From Betaproteobacteria bacterium (GTDB taxonomy: Bacteria; Pseudomonadota; Gammaproteobacteria; Burkholderiales; Burkholderiaceae_C): a stretch of DNA of 64,000 bases. Below, piece by piece: positions 32,588-42,113 of the stretch. Position 1 is the first letter of the stretch, and every line of letters starts with the position of its first letter. The DNA lies in assembly GCA_025358155.1 (NCBI GenBank), contig JANYKR010000151.1:1-64000 (forward strand), read 5' to 3'. The notes below the pieces were generated by a model. That model made no database searches. It was given only the letters and a program-made list of their open reading frames with translations, and had not been told where the DNA came from. The translations under genes and the position numbers were made by a program.

Positions 32588-33354
32588 ACTGGGCTGCACT
32601 CGACTGGGGCATCCTCGGCCCGGCGCTGATTGCCGGCCTGCTGGTGCTGGCGACCCATGTGCCGCTGGGCATGCAGGTGCTGGACCGGGGCATCGTGTTC
32701 ATCGACCTGGCCATCGCCCAGATCGCCGGCCTGGGGGTGATTGCCGCGATCGCACTGGGCCTGCCCGAGGACGGTGCGGCGGTGCAGATCGCAGCGGTCT
32801 GCGCCGCGCTGCTGGGTGCGGTGCTGCTGACCTGGACCGAGCGCAAGGCGCCCGAGCAGCAAGAGGCGCTGATCGGCGTGATGTTCATCCTGGCGGCCTG
32901 CGCCGGCATCTTGCTGTTGGCCGGCAACCCGCACGGCGGCGAACACCTCAAAGAGCTGCTGGTCGGCCAGATACTGTGGGTCAACAGCAGCCAGCTGCTG
33001 TGGCTGGCCGGCAGCTCGGCGGTGCTGCTGCTGGTGCTGCTGTCGGGGGCGATGCAGCGCCTGGGCCGCTTCGGCTTTTACGCCGTGTTTGCGCTGGCGG
33101 TCACGGCCTCGGTGCAACGGGTGGGCGTGTACCTGGTGTTTTCCAGCCTCATCATCCCGGCGTTGGCCACACGCCACTGGCAAGGGCCGCGCCGTCAAGT
33201 GCTGGCCTATGCCCTGGGCGCTGCGGGTTATGCGCTCGGGCTGGCGCTGTCGGCGCTGTTCGACCTGCCCTCGGGCGCGGTGATCGTCTGGGCGCTGGCG
33301 CTGTGCGCGGTGGCGCTGCGGCTGCTGCAGCGGGGGCCAGGCCGGGCTGGATAA
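32584..33354 (+). CDS. Metal ABC transporter permease, ZnuB-like
   Basis: An inner-membrane permease of the ABC-3 family, 256 residues with about eight hydrophobic segments (GPALIAGLLVLATHVPLG, FIDLAIAQIAGLG, VYLVFSSLIIPALA). The TTG start overlaps the stop of the binding-protein gene (TTGA), so the two are translationally coupled. No ATP-binding subunit (ZnuC) follows; the next gene is a dehydrogenase. The ATPase must be encoded elsewhere or borrowed from another system. Confidence 0.87.
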   Translation: MNWAALDWGILGPALIAGLLVLATHVPLGMQVLDRGIVFIDLAIAQIAGLGVIAAIALGLPEDGAAVQIAAVCAALLGAVLLTWTERKAPEQQEALIGVMFILAACAGILLLAGNPHGGEHLKELLVGQILWVNSSQLLWLAGSSAVLLLVLLSGAMQRLGRFGFYAVFALAVTASVQRVGVYLVFSSLIIPALATRHWQGPRRQVLAYALGAAGYALGLALSALFDLPSGAVIVWALALCAVALRLLQRGPGRAG

Positions 33355-33390
33355 ACTGGCGCTACCCCCTTCCACAACATCGGACCGCTC

Positions 33391-34200
33391 ATGACCTCAG
33401 CCCCCTCCACCCTGCCCGCACCCAGCCCGGTTGCGGTGGTCACTGGCGGGGCTCGTGGCATCGGCCTCGCCGTGGCGCAGTGGTTTTTGGCGCACGACCA
33501 CCGGGTTGCGCTGTGGGACATCGACGCCAGCACCTTGCAGCAGACCGAACAAACGCTCAACGATGCCGAGCGGGTGCTGGCCGTCGCCTGCGATGTGTCG
33601 CAGCCGGACCAGGTTCAGGCGGCGACAGCGGCCACAGTGGCGCGCTTTGGCCGCATCGATGCCTTGGTCAACAACGCCGGCGTGGCCGTGTTCAAGCCGA
33701 TCCTGCAAACCAGCTTCGAGGACTGGCAGACGGTGCTGGGCACCAACCTGAACGGGCCTTTCTTGTGCACCCAGGCGATCGCGCCGGTGATGTGCCAGAC
33801 CGGCGGCGGCGCCGTGGTCAACATCGCGTCGATCTCGGGCCTGCGCGCCAGCACGCTGCGGGTGGCCTACGGCACCAGCAAGGCCGCATTGATCCACCTG
33901 ACCAAGCAGCAGGCCACCGAGCTGGGCACCGTGGGCATTCGCGTCAATTGCGTCGCGCCCGGGCCGGTGGACACCGAGATGGCCAAGCTGGTGCACAGCG
34001 TGGCGATTCGCTCCGACTACCACGACGTGATCCCGCTGGAGCGCTACGGCACCACCGACGAGATCGCCAACGCGGTGGGTTTTTTGTGCAGCCCGGCGGC
34101 CAGCTACATCAACGGCCAGTTGCTGGCGGTGGACGGTGGTTTTGACGCCGCCGGTGTCGGCCTGCCGACCTTGCGCAAGATGGCGGCTGCTGCACCCTGA
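33391..34200 (+). CDS. Short-chain dehydrogenase/reductase, FabG-like
   Basis: A classical SDR oxidoreductase of 269 residues using NAD(P)H. It has the nucleotide-binding TGGARGIGLA near residue 19, NNAG near 100, NIASISG with the catalytic serine, YGTSK with the Tyr/Lys pair, and VNCVAPGPVDTEM. Most similar in general form to 3-oxoacyl-ACP reductases and related alcohol or sugar dehydrogenases; the substrate is not evident. It starts 36 bases after the permease gene in the same direction and may share its transcript, although the functional link is unclear. It is convergent with trmH. Confidence 0.92.
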   Translation: MTSAPSTLPAPSPVAVVTGGARGIGLAVAQWFLAHDHRVALWDIDASTLQQTEQTLNDAERVLAVACDVSQPDQVQAATAATVARFGRIDALVNNAGVAVFKPILQTSFEDWQTVLGTNLNGPFLCTQAIAPVMCQTGGGAVVNIASISGLRASTLRVAYGTSKAALIHLTKQQATELGTVGIRVNCVAPGPVDTEMAKLVHSVAIRSDYHDVIPLERYGTTDEIANAVGFLCSPAASYINGQLLAVDGGFDAAGVGLPTLRKMAAAAP

Positions 34201-34221
34201 GCCAGCGCTGCGCAGGCTCAG
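34197..34221. terminator. Hairpin between convergent SDR and RNA methyltransferase genes
   Basis: CTGAGCC...GGCTCAG forms a 7-bp stem, extended after an A-A mismatch by GCG/CGC around a CTG loop. It begins at the SDR stop codon and lies before the convergent trmH stop. There is no T-run, so termination is plausible but unproven. Confidence 0.42.
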
Positions 34222-34246
34222 GCCCTGGGCCGGCCGGGGCCGGCCG

Positions 34247-35029
34247 TTACCGCGCCAGGCCGCGCCGCAGGGACTCGTACAGACACACCGCCGCGGCTGC
34301 GGCGACATTGAGCGACTCCTCACCGCCCGGCTGTGGGATGCGCAGCACCTGGGCGCAGCGGGCACGCAGTGCCGGGGCGATGCCCTGCCCTTCATGGCCC
34401 AAGACCCAGGCACAGGGCATCGGCAGGGCCACGTCGGGCAGCAAGGCGTCGGTGTCCAAGGCTGTGCCAACCAGGGGCACGCGCAGGGCAGCCAAGTCGT
34501 CCGGCTGCAGGCCTTCGATCAGCCGCAAGCCGAAGTGCGCGCCCATGCCGGCCCGCAAGACCTTGGGCGACCAGAGTGCTGCCGTGCCCTGCAGCGCCAG
34601 CACCTGGCCCACGCCGAAGGCCGCCGCACTGCGCAGGATGCTGCCGACGTTGCCGGCGTCTTGCACCCGGTCGAGCACCACGCTGGCTGCGTCGGGCAGC
34701 AGCGGCGGCGGCGCCGGCAAGGCCAGCACAAAACCCAGCCGGGCTGGCGACTCGAGCGCGCTGAAGCCGTCAAACATCGCGTCTGGCACCACCACAACCC
34801 GCGGCGCCCAGTCGGCCAGCGCCCGCAGCGCAGGCCGCGCAAATGCACTCTCGGCCAGCACCGCCTGGGCCGGCCGCCAGCCCTGCTGGCGAACTGCCGA
34901 GCACAGGTGCTCGCCCTCGATCCACAACTCGCCCAGTTTGCGGTAGGCCACAGGGTCGCGGGCCAGCTTGCGCAGCTTGACCAGCAGCGGGTTGTCGCGG
35001 GCGCTGAGGCTGATGAAGGCTTCGGTCAT
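34247..35029 (-). CDS. TrmH/SpoU family RNA 2'-O-methyltransferase
   Basis: A SPOUT-class SAM-dependent methyltransferase that modifies ribose 2'-OH in tRNA or rRNA. The 260-residue product has an N-terminal substrate-binding domain ([25 protein letters not shown]) and a C-terminal catalytic domain with the three SpoU motifs: [25 protein letters not shown] and [18 protein letters not shown]. The target RNA is not known. The ATG overlaps the rnhB stop by four bases (ATGA). It ends the long leftward envelope/translation cluster. Confidence 0.94.
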   Translation of the reverse strand: MTEAFISLSARDNPLLVKLRKLARDPVAYRKLGELWIEGEHLCSAVRQQGWRPAQAVLAESAFARPALRALADWAPRVVVVPDAMFDGFSALESPARLGFVLALPAPPPLLPDAASVVLDRVQDAGNVGSILRSAAAFGVGQVLALQGTAALWSPKVLRAGMGAHFGLRLIEGLQPDDLAALRVPLVGTALDTDALLPDVALPMPCAWVLGHEGQGIAPALRARCAQVLRIPQPGGEESLNVAAAAAVCLYESLRRGLAR

Positions 35030-35697
35030 GGGCCCGCCGCGCTGCTGGCAGCGGCCGGGGCTGGCGGCATTGGCGGCAAGGCCAGCACCGCCCGCACCGG
35101 CGCGTAGCTGCGGCGATGCACCTCACAGGCACCAAACGCCCGCAGCGCTGCCAGGTGGGCTGCTGTCGGGTAACCCTTGTGCCGGGCAAAACCGTAGGCC
35201 GGGTAGCGCACATCCAGCGCCAGGCATTGGCGGTCGCGCCAGACCTTGGCCAGGATCGATGCGGCCGAGATCGCCGGCACCCGGGCGTCGCCCTTGACGA
35301 TGGCCGCCGCCGGCATCTTCAGCAGAGGCAGCTGGTTGCCATCGACCAGCACCCGGTGCGGCACCAGGCGCAGGCCCTCGACCGCCCGGCGCATCGCCAG
35401 CAGGGTGGCTTGCAGGATGTTGAGTCGGTCGATCTCTTCGACACTGGCCTCGGCGATGCAACAGGCCAGAGCCTTGGCGCGGATTTCTTCGAACAGCTTT
35501 TCGCGCCGCTTTGGGCTGATCAGCTTGGAGTCGCCCAGGCCCCGGATCGGCTGCCGGTCGTCCAGGATCACCGCCGCCGCCACCACCGGGCCGGCCAGCG
35601 GGCCGCGCCCGGCCTCGTCCACCCCAGCCAGCAAACCGGGCGTGGCCCAGGGCAGGCCAAGCTCTTCAAGCAATCTGGAGGACTTGCGCAATGACAT
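35026..35697 (-). CDS. rnhB: Ribonuclease HII
   Basis: RNase HII removes ribonucleotides from RNA-DNA hybrids and embedded ribonucleotides from DNA. Diagnostic motifs are [48 protein letters not shown] and [11 protein letters not shown]. From the ATG at 35697 the product is 223 residues and its start lies 32 bases inside the end of lpxB; the track ORF runs further into lpxB and is not needed. A TTG opening LLEELGLPW is a less likely start without that overlap. The C-terminus carries a short Pro/Ala tail. Confidence 0.95.
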   Translation of the reverse strand: MSLRKSSRLLEELGLPWATPGLLAGVDEAGRGPLAGPVVAAAVILDDRQPIRGLGDSKLISPKRREKLFEEIRAKALACCIAEASVEEIDRLNILQATLLAMRRAVEGLRLVPHRVLVDGNQLPLLKMPAAAIVKGDARVPAISAASILAKVWRDRQCLALDVRYPAYGFARHKGYPTAAHLAALRAFGACEVHRRSYAPVRAVLALPPMPPAPAAASSAAGP

Positions 35698-36814
35698 CGC
35701 TGGCCTTTTTTGCCGTGTTCTGGCGTAACACCTGGTGCAGGTCGGTGAAACGGCGTTGCAATGCGGCCACCCGCGCCGGGTCATCCAGCCAAGCCAGGCC
35801 TTCGCGCGCCAGCGCTTCGGGCGTGGCGGCATCCTGGATCAGCTCGGGCACCACAAAGTCTGTGCTGAGGATGTTGGGCAGGCCGAACCAGGGCTGGTAG
35901 CTCATGCGCTTCATGCGCTGCCAGTTCAGCCAGGCCAGGTGGTAGGTGATGACCATCGGCACCTTGAACAGTGCGGCCTCCAGAGTGGCCGTGCCGCTGG
36001 CGATCAGCGTGACATCGCAGGCCGCCAGCGCCTCGTGCGAGCGGCCGGCCAGCAGTTGCAGGCTCAGCCCCGGCGCGTGTTGCGCCAACATCGGCTCGAC
36101 CAAGGACTGCAGCCCCGGCACCACGGGCATCACAAAGCGCAGACCGGGCCGCTGGCGCTGCATCAACATCGCGGCGGCCAGGATGCGCGGCGCGATGTGC
36201 GTGATCTCGCTGCGCCGGCTGCCGGGCAGCAAGGCCACCACGGTGACCGCCTCGCTCAAACCCAGGCCCGCCCGCGCGGCGGCACGTGGTGGCAGCAGCG
36301 GTATCGCATCGGCCAGCGGATGGCCGACAAAAGTGGCGGCAATGCCGTGTTGCTGCAGCAGCGCGGGCTCGAACGGGAACAGGCACAGCACATGGTCGGC
36401 CGCCCGCGCCAGCTTGGCCACCCGCTCGCGCCGCCAGGCCCAGATCGACGGACAGACAAAGTGCAGGGTCTTGATGCCGGCCTCGCGCAGCCGGGCCTCC
36501 AGCCCGAAGTTGAAATCGGGCGCATCGATACCGATGAAGCCGGCCGGCCGCTCAGTGATCAGGCGCTGCGCCAGCTTGCGCCGGATGCGCAGCAACTCGG
36601 GTAGCCTGCCGATGGCATCAACATAGCCAAAAACCGACAGCCGGTCATAGGGCCAGCCGCTCTCGAAGCCCTGGGCCGCCATCCTCGGGCCGCCGATGCC
36701 GGCGCTGTGCAGTGCCGGCCAGCGGGCCTTCAAACCCTGCAAGAGCAATCCACCCAGCAAGTCGCCCGAGGCCTCGCCAGCGACCAGGCCCAGCCGCAGC
36801 GGCTCTGCTGTCAT
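35666..36814 (-). CDS. lpxB: Lipid-A-disaccharide synthase
   Basis: LpxB is a GT19 glycosyltransferase that joins UDP-2,3-diacylglucosamine and lipid X to form the lipid A disaccharide. The 382-residue product has [16 protein letters not shown] at the N-terminus, [46 protein letters not shown] and [12 protein letters not shown]. It follows lpxA by 11 bases; the last 32 bases overlap rnhB. Confidence 0.98.
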   Translation of the reverse strand: MTAEPLRLGLVAGEASGDLLGGLLLQGLKARWPALHSAGIGGPRMAAQGFESGWPYDRLSVFGYVDAIGRLPELLRIRRKLAQRLITERPAGFIGIDAPDFNFGLEARLREAGIKTLHFVCPSIWAWRRERVAKLARAADHVLCLFPFEPALLQQHGIAATFVGHPLADAIPLLPPRAAARAGLGLSEAVTVVALLPGSRRSEITHIAPRILAAAMLMQRQRPGLRFVMPVVPGLQSLVEPMLAQHAPGLSLQLLAGRSHEALAACDVTLIASGTATLEAALFKVPMVITYHLAWLNWQRMKRMSYQPWFGLPNILSTDFVVPELIQDAATPEALAREGLAWLDDPARVAALQRRFTDLHQVLRQNTAKKASDVIAQVLQIA

Positions 36815-36825
36815 GGCGGCCGCCG

Positions 36826-37614
36826 TCAGCGCACGATGCCGCGCTCGGCGCTGGCCAGAAAGTCCAGCAACAGCGCGAGATCAGCCTCGCTGCCGTCGAG
36901 CTGGCCGTGCATCGCCTCGATCTCGGCGATGCCGGCTGCCAGCGTCAGTCCTTGCCGGTACAGCGCGCGGTGCATCTGCTTGACCTGCGCGATGCGCTCG
37001 GGCGAAAACCCTCGCCGGCGCAAGCCTTCGGCATTGATGCCGGTGGCCGAGGCCGGGTTGCCGGCGGCCGTGACGTAGGGCGGCAGGTCTTGCGACAGCC
37101 GGGTCTGGAAGCCGGTCATGGCATGGGCGCCGACCCGCACAAACTGGTGCACACCCGACAAGCCGCCCAAAAAGGCCCAGTCACCGACATGCACATGGCC
37201 GCCGAGCTGGGTGGCGTTGGCGATGATGGTGTGGCTGCCGATGCGGCAGTCGTGCGCCACGTGCACATAGGCCATGATCCAGTTGTCATCCCCCAGCGCA
37301 GTGAGGCCGCCGTCCTGAACCGTGCCGGTGTTGACGGTGACGAACTCACGCAGGGTGTTGCCGTCGCCGATCACCAGGCGCGTCGGCTCACCGGCGTACT
37401 TCTTGTCCTGCGGCGCAGCGCCGACCGAGGCGAACTGGAAGATCCGGTTGTCGCGGCCGATCGTGGTGTGGCCCTCGACCACGCAGTGCGCACCGATGCT
37501 GCTGCCCTCGCCTATGCGCACATTGGCGCCGATCACCGCGTAGGGCCCGACCGTGACATCAGCGGCCAGTTCAGCCCCGGTATCGACCAAGGCGGTGGCG
37601 TGGATCTGGGTCAT
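36826..37614 (-). CDS. lpxA: Acyl-ACP--UDP-N-acetylglucosamine O-acyltransferase
   Basis: LpxA performs the first acylation of UDP-GlcNAc in lipid A synthesis. The 262-residue protein is a left-handed beta helix of hexapeptide repeats ([32 protein letters not shown]), with the catalytic histidine in [11 protein letters not shown] near residue 120 and the loop [13 protein letters not shown]. The C-terminal helical part ([17 protein letters not shown]) is typical. It begins four bases after fabZ and belongs to the lpxD-fabZ-lpxA-lpxB block. Confidence 0.98.
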   Translation of the reverse strand: MTQIHATALVDTGAELAADVTVGPYAVIGANVRIGEGSSIGAHCVVEGHTTIGRDNRIFQFASVGAAPQDKKYAGEPTRLVIGDGNTLREFVTVNTGTVQDGGLTALGDDNWIMAYVHVAHDCRIGSHTIIANATQLGGHVHVGDWAFLGGLSGVHQFVRVGAHAMTGFQTRLSQDLPPYVTAAGNPASATGINAEGLRRRGFSPERIAQVKQMHRALYRQGLTLAAGIAEIEAMHGQLDGSEADLALLLDFLASAERGIVR

Positions 37615-37618
37615 GGCC

Positions 37619-38176
37619 TCAACTCACCCGGCGCATGGTGCACATCAGCTCGGCCTCCACCGCCGTCTGGCCGGCGACGCTGGCGCGAGTCTTGTATTTG
37701 TAGATGCCGGCCTTGGCGCGCTCGAGGCTGGCTTCGAGAATCAGCTGGTCGCCCGGCTCGACCACCCGCTTGAAACGCGCACCGTCGATGCCCAGAAAGT
37801 AGACCACGGTGTTTTCATCCGGTGGCTCGCCCAAGGACTCAAAGGACAGCAGCGCTGCCGCCTGGGCCAGCGCTTCGAGCATCAACACACCCGGCATCAC
37901 CGGCCGTTGCGGAAAATGGCCGACAAAAAACGGCTCGTTGATCGTGACGTTCTTGAGCGCCTTGATGCGCTTGTGCGGCTCGAACTCCAGCACCCGGTCC
38001 ACCAGCAAAAACGGGTAGCGGTGCGGCAAAAGCTTGAGGATGCGGTGGATGTCGAAGGGCTGCGTCGGCACCCTGCTGGCCGCCGCCGGTACGGTTTGAG
38101 GCGCTGGGGCAAGGGCGACGGTGGGGGTGCCGGCCGGGGTGCCAGCGGGGAAAGTCGCAGAGTCGGAGGCAGTCAT
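37619..38176 (-). CDS. fabZ: 3-hydroxyacyl-[acyl-carrier-protein] dehydratase FabZ
   Basis: FabZ dehydrates 3-hydroxyacyl-ACP during fatty acid elongation and competes with LpxA/LpxD for 3-hydroxymyristoyl-ACP. The hot-dog fold is clear: [18 protein letters not shown] with the catalytic His, [21 protein letters not shown] with the catalytic Glu. Before the domain there is a 38-residue Ala/Pro/Thr-rich extension beyond the usual length of about 145-150, so a later start cannot be excluded, although no obvious one is seen. It follows lpxD by two bases. Confidence 0.96.
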   Translation of the reverse strand: MTASDSATFPAGTPAGTPTVALAPAPQTVPAAASRVPTQPFDIHRILKLLPHRYPFLLVDRVLEFEPHKRIKALKNVTINEPFFVGHFPQRPVMPGVLMLEALAQAAALLSFESLGEPPDENTVVYFLGIDGARFKRVVEPGDQLILEASLERAKAGIYKYKTRASVAGQTAVEAELMCTMRRVS

Positions 38177-38178
38177 GG

Positions 38179-39240
38179 CTATTTTTTCTCCAGCGCGCGC
38201 AAACGGTCGCGCAGGGCGTGCAGTTGGCGCAGCGTCGCGGCGTTCTTTTCCCAGGATGCATTGTCATCGAAGGGAAACAAGCCGCTGTATTGGCCGGGTT
38301 TGAGGATGGAGCGGGTGATCACCGTGGCAGCGGTGATGTGCACATGGTCGACCAACTGCAAATGGCCCAGAATGATGGCACCGCCACCAGCGGTGCAGTA
38401 GCGCCCGATGCGGGCCGAACCGGCGATGCCGACGCAGCCGGCCATCGCGCTGTGGGCCCCGATGTGCACGTTGTGGCCGACCTGGATCAGGTTGTCAAGC
38501 TTGACGCCCTGGTCGATCAGGGTGTCGTCGAGCGCACCCCGGTCGATGCAGGTATTGGCACCGATCTCGACGTCATCGGCGATACGCACCGCGCCGAGTT
38601 GCTCGATCTTGACCCACTGCGGGCCGTCCGCCAGCAACTCGGCTGCAAAGCCAAAGCCATCGGCACCGATCACCACGCCCGAGTGCAGCACCGCGCGCGC
38701 GCCGAGGCGGCAAGCCTCGCCCAGCGTCACCCGGGCAGCGAGCCGGCTGTGCTCGCCGATGGTGGCATCGGCGCCGACATGGCCGTGGCTGCCGATCACC
38801 ACGCCTGGCCCGATTTGGGCGCCAGCGCCGATGTAGGCCAAAGCGCCCACCGAAGCGCTGGCGTGGATGCGGGCACCGGGCTCGACCACAGCGCTGGGGT
38901 GCACCCCCAACACCGCCGGGCGGCGGTTGCGGGCGGCCCACCACTGGGTCAGCCGTGCAAAGTAGAGGTAGGGGTTGTCTGTCACCAGCGCCGCACCCCG
39001 GCCGAGTGCAGCCTCGCGCTGGGCCGGCGCGACGATGACGCAAGCAGCAGCGGATGCCGCCAGCTGTGCGCTGTAGCGCGGGTTGGACAAAAAGCTCAGG
39101 CTGCCGGAGTCAGCCGATTCGAGCGGGGCGAGACGGTGGATGACACGGGCCTCGACCTGTGCCATATCGGCACCGGAGCCCGCGCACAACTCACCCCCCA
39201 GGGCCGAGACGATCTCGGCCAGCCGCACCGGGGACGGCAC
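38179..39240 (-). CDS. lpxD: UDP-3-O-(3-hydroxymyristoyl)glucosamine N-acyltransferase
   Basis: LpxD adds the second acyl chain in lipid A precursor synthesis. The 353-residue protein has an N-terminal uridine-binding domain ([23 protein letters not shown]) and a hexapeptide-repeat beta helix ([29 protein letters not shown]), with the catalytic His region [14 protein letters not shown] short C-terminal helical tail ([17 protein letters not shown]) is present. It begins 13 bases after skp. Confidence 0.98.
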   Translation of the reverse strand: MPSPVRLAEIVSALGGELCAGSGADMAQVEARVIHRLAPLESADSGSLSFLSNPRYSAQLAASAAACVIVAPAQREAALGRGAALVTDNPYLYFARLTQWWAARNRRPAVLGVHPSAVVEPGARIHASASVGALAYIGAGAQIGPGVVIGSHGHVGADATIGEHSRLAARVTLGEACRLGARAVLHSGVVIGADGFGFAAELLADGPQWVKIEQLGAVRIADDVEIGANTCIDRGALDDTLIDQGVKLDNLIQVGHNVHIGAHSAMAGCVGIAGSARIGRYCTAGGGAIILGHLQLVDHVHITAATVITRSILKPGQYSGLFPFDDNASWEKNAATLRQLHALRDRLRALEKK

Positions 39241-39253
39241 GGCGCCAGGCCTC

Positions 39254-39796
39254 TTACTTGCCCGCCGGGGCGGCGTTGAGGGCCTTGATCACCTTCTCGG
39301 TGATGTCGACCTTGGCACTGGCAAACACCACGTCTTGCAGGATCAGGTCGTACTTTTCGCCTTCGAAGATCGACTTGATGACCTTGTTGGCGCGCTCGAC
39401 GATGCCGGCGGTTTCTTCGTTGCGGCGCTGGTTCAGGTCTTCTTGAAACTCACGGCGCTTGCGCTGCAGGTCGCGGTCTTGCTCGACCAGATCGCGCTGG
39501 CGCCGGCCCCGTTCACTCTCGGGCAGGGTGGGTGCGTCTTTTTCGAGCTTGTCGGCAGCGGCCTTGAGCTTGGCGGCCTGGTCGTTCAGATCCTTGTCGC
39601 GCTTGCTGAAATCGGCTTCCATGCGGGCCAGCGCGGTCTTGGCCGGGGTGGCCTCGCGCAGCACACGCTCGCTGTTGACGTAGCCGATTTTCAGCTCTTG
39701 GGCCTGGGCCGGCGCCACCGCCGTGGTGGCCAAGACCGCCGCCACACCAGCCACGCTGCTGGCCGCAACCAGCGCCTTCAATGTCTTCTTGATCAT
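39254..39796 (-). CDS. skp: Periplasmic chaperone Skp/OmpH
   Basis: Skp is a trimeric periplasmic holdase that delivers unfolded outer-membrane proteins to the BAM complex. After a signal peptide ([28 protein letters not shown]) the mature part has the family opening [15 protein letters not shown] and a long charged coiled coil ([21 protein letters not shown]). The ATG at 39796 shares one base with the bamA stop (TGATG), so the track's TTG one codon earlier is not needed. About 180 residues, normal for the family. Confidence 0.96.
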   Translation of the reverse strand: MIKKTLKALVAASSVAGVAAVLATTAVAPAQAQELKIGYVNSERVLREATPAKTALARMEADFSKRDKDLNDQAAKLKAAADKLEKDAPTLPESERGRRQRDLVEQDRDLQRKRREFQEDLNQRRNEETAGIVERANKVIKSIFEGEKYDLILQDVVFASAKVDITEKVIKALNAAPAGK

Positions 39797-42105
39797 CAAA
39801 ACGCAGTCCCGATCTGGAATTGGAAACGTTGAATTCTATCCGTGGGCTGCTTGCGCAACGGCGTGCCCCAGCTCAGCTTGAGCGGGCCCACCGGCGATAC
39901 CCAGGACAGACCCGCACCCGCCGACGAGCGCATGCTCGCCCCGGTGATCTTCTCGCCATCGCGCCAGACGTTGCCGGCGTCGGCAAACAGAAAAATCCGC
40001 AGCGATTTGTCGTTACCCGTGCCCGGCACCGGCAGATAAAGCTCGGCGTTGAGGTTGATCTTCTTGGCGCCTCCGACATAGGCGCCGGTGGGGTCGATCA
40101 CGCCCAGCGAGTTTTGTTCGAACACCCGTACCGAGCCCAAGCCACCGCCGTAGAAGTTCTTGAACACCGGATAAGGCCGGCCGCCCTGGCCTTGGCCCCA
40201 GCCCAACTCGCCGTTGAGGCCGAGGGTGATCTTCTGCCAGACCGGAAAGAACTGCTGGTACTGCAGGTTGGTGCGGATGTAGCGCACGTCGCCGCCCACA
40301 CTCCACTCCACGTTGGCCCGCTGGTAGCGGCCAGCGCTGGGCGTGAGTGCGCTGTCGCGCTGGTCACGCGCCCAACCCAGGGTCAACGGCACCGCGGTCG
40401 AGATCGGGCCGTAGCGGAAGCGGTAGTCGAAATACTGGTTCGGGATGCCGGCCGCCGCGCCGATGTTGGTCTGCTCGACACCCAGCCCGAAAAACACCGT
40501 GTCGTATTCGGAGAACGGCACGCCAAAACGCACCGCAGCGCCGGGGTTGGTGATCTGGTACTGGTCGCCCAGGCTGTTGAACGGCCGCGAGGTGCGGTAG
40601 TACAGGTCAAGTGCGCGCGAGATACCGTCAACCGTGAAGTAGGGGTCAACCGTGGAGAACACCAGGCTGCGGGCAAACTTGCTGGTGTTGACCTCGAAGC
40701 CCAGGTAGTTGCCCGAGCCGAACACGTTGTCCTGCTTGATGGCTGCCGACAGCGCCAGCTTGTCGGCACTTGAAAAACTCAGCCCCAGCGACAAGTTGCC
40801 GGTCGGCTTCTCGGTCACGCTGACCGCCAGATCGACCTGGTCGGCAGTGCCGGCCACCTCGTTGGTCTCGACGTTGACATCCTTGAAGTAGCCCAGCCGG
40901 TCAATCCGCTCGCGAGACAACTTGATGCGCTCACCGTCGTACCAGCTCGATTCGAGTTGCCGGAACTCGCGCCGCACCACTTCGTCCTTGGTGCGGGTAT
41001 TGCCGGCCACGTCGATACGCCGCACATACACCCGACGCAGCGGCTCGGCCGCCAGTACCAGGGCCACCTGACCATTGACACGGTCGATCTCGGTGCGGGC
41101 ATCGACCCGCGCAAAGGCATAGCCGAAAGTGCCGAAGCGGTCGGTGAAGGCCTTGGTGGTGGCGGTCACCGTGGCCGCGCGGTAGGGCTCGCCCGCCCGC
41201 ACGCCGATCAGCTGCTTGAATTCGTCTTCTTTGCCCAGGTAGTCGCCCGCCAGCCGAACCGCCGTCACGGTGTAGGGCTGTCCCTCCTTGATGGTCAGGG
41301 TGAGGCTGATGTCTTGCTTGTCGGGCGAAATCGTGACCTGCGCGGTCTCGATATTGAACTCCAGATAGCCGCGGTTCAGGTAGTAGGCGCGGATAGTGTC
41401 GAGGTCGGCATTGAGCTTGGCACGCGAGTAACGGTCGTTCTTGGTGTACCAGGTCAGCCAGCCGCTGGTCGTCAGGTCCATCAGACCAATGAGCGTGCTC
41501 TCCGGGAACACCTTGGCGCCGACGATGCGGATCTCGCGGATGCGGGCCGCATCGCCCTCGGTCATGGTGAAGCTGACGTTGACGCGGTTGCGCTCGGTCG
41601 GGGTGATGGTGGTCACGACCTCGGCACCGTAGAGACTGCGCGACAGGTACTGGCGCTTGACCTCTTGCTCGGCGCGGTCTACCAGGGCCTTGTCGAAGGG
41701 CATGCCCTCACCGATACCGGCGTCCTTGAGCGACTTGATCAGGGTGTCCTTGTCGAACTCTTTGAGGCCGACAAAGCTGACGGTTTCGATCACCGGACGT
41801 TCTTCGACCAGCACCACCGCGATGCGGCCGTCGATCTCGATGCGCACGTCCTTGAACAGGCCGGTGGCAAACAGCGCGCGCAAGCCGGCGGCGGCCTTTT
41901 CGTCGGTGTAGCTGTCGCCAACGCGGAACGGCAGCGCGGCGAACACCGTGCCAGGGTCGGTCCGTTGCAGGCCTTCGACCCGGATGTCCTGCAACACAAA
42001 GGGTTCAATGGCCTGCGCCGAGGGGGCGACTGATGCGGCCAGTACGGCGACCAAGGTCACCACGGCCGAGGCAGGGCGGAACAATCGAGAGGTGGAGAAA
42101 GGCAT
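39796..42105 (-). CDS. bamA: Outer membrane protein assembly factor BamA
   Basis: BamA is the Omp85 core of the BAM complex that folds and inserts outer-membrane barrels. The product (769 residues from the ATG at 42105) has a signal peptide ending PSAQA, five POTRA domains from about residue 33 (VLQDIRVEGLQRTDPGTVF, FKDVRIEIDGRIAVVLVEERP) and a C-terminal 16-strand barrel with the lid-lock motif VRVFEQNSLG and the signature PVGPLKLSWGTPL. It ends in the aromatic strand FQFQIGTAF. It lies eight bases downstream of rseP. Confidence 0.98.
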   Translation of the reverse strand: MPFSTSRLFRPASAVVTLVAVLAASVAPSAQAIEPFVLQDIRVEGLQRTDPGTVFAALPFRVGDSYTDEKAAAGLRALFATGLFKDVRIEIDGRIAVVLVEERPVIETVSFVGLKEFDKDTLIKSLKDAGIGEGMPFDKALVDRAEQEVKRQYLSRSLYGAEVVTTITPTERNRVNVSFTMTEGDAARIREIRIVGAKVFPESTLIGLMDLTTSGWLTWYTKNDRYSRAKLNADLDTIRAYYLNRGYLEFNIETAQVTISPDKQDISLTLTIKEGQPYTVTAVRLAGDYLGKEDEFKQLIGVRAGEPYRAATVTATTKAFTDRFGTFGYAFARVDARTEIDRVNGQVALVLAAEPLRRVYVRRIDVAGNTRTKDEVVRREFRQLESSWYDGERIKLSRERIDRLGYFKDVNVETNEVAGTADQVDLAVSVTEKPTGNLSLGLSFSSADKLALSAAIKQDNVFGSGNYLGFEVNTSKFARSLVFSTVDPYFTVDGISRALDLYYRTSRPFNSLGDQYQITNPGAAVRFGVPFSEYDTVFFGLGVEQTNIGAAAGIPNQYFDYRFRYGPISTAVPLTLGWARDQRDSALTPSAGRYQRANVEWSVGGDVRYIRTNLQYQQFFPVWQKITLGLNGELGWGQGQGGRPYPVFKNFYGGGLGSVRVFEQNSLGVIDPTGAYVGGAKKINLNAELYLPVPGTGNDKSLRIFLFADAGNVWRDGEKITGASMRSSAGAGLSWVSPVGPLKLSWGTPLRKQPTDRIQRFQFQIGTAF

Positions 42106-42113
42106 CAAGGCAA

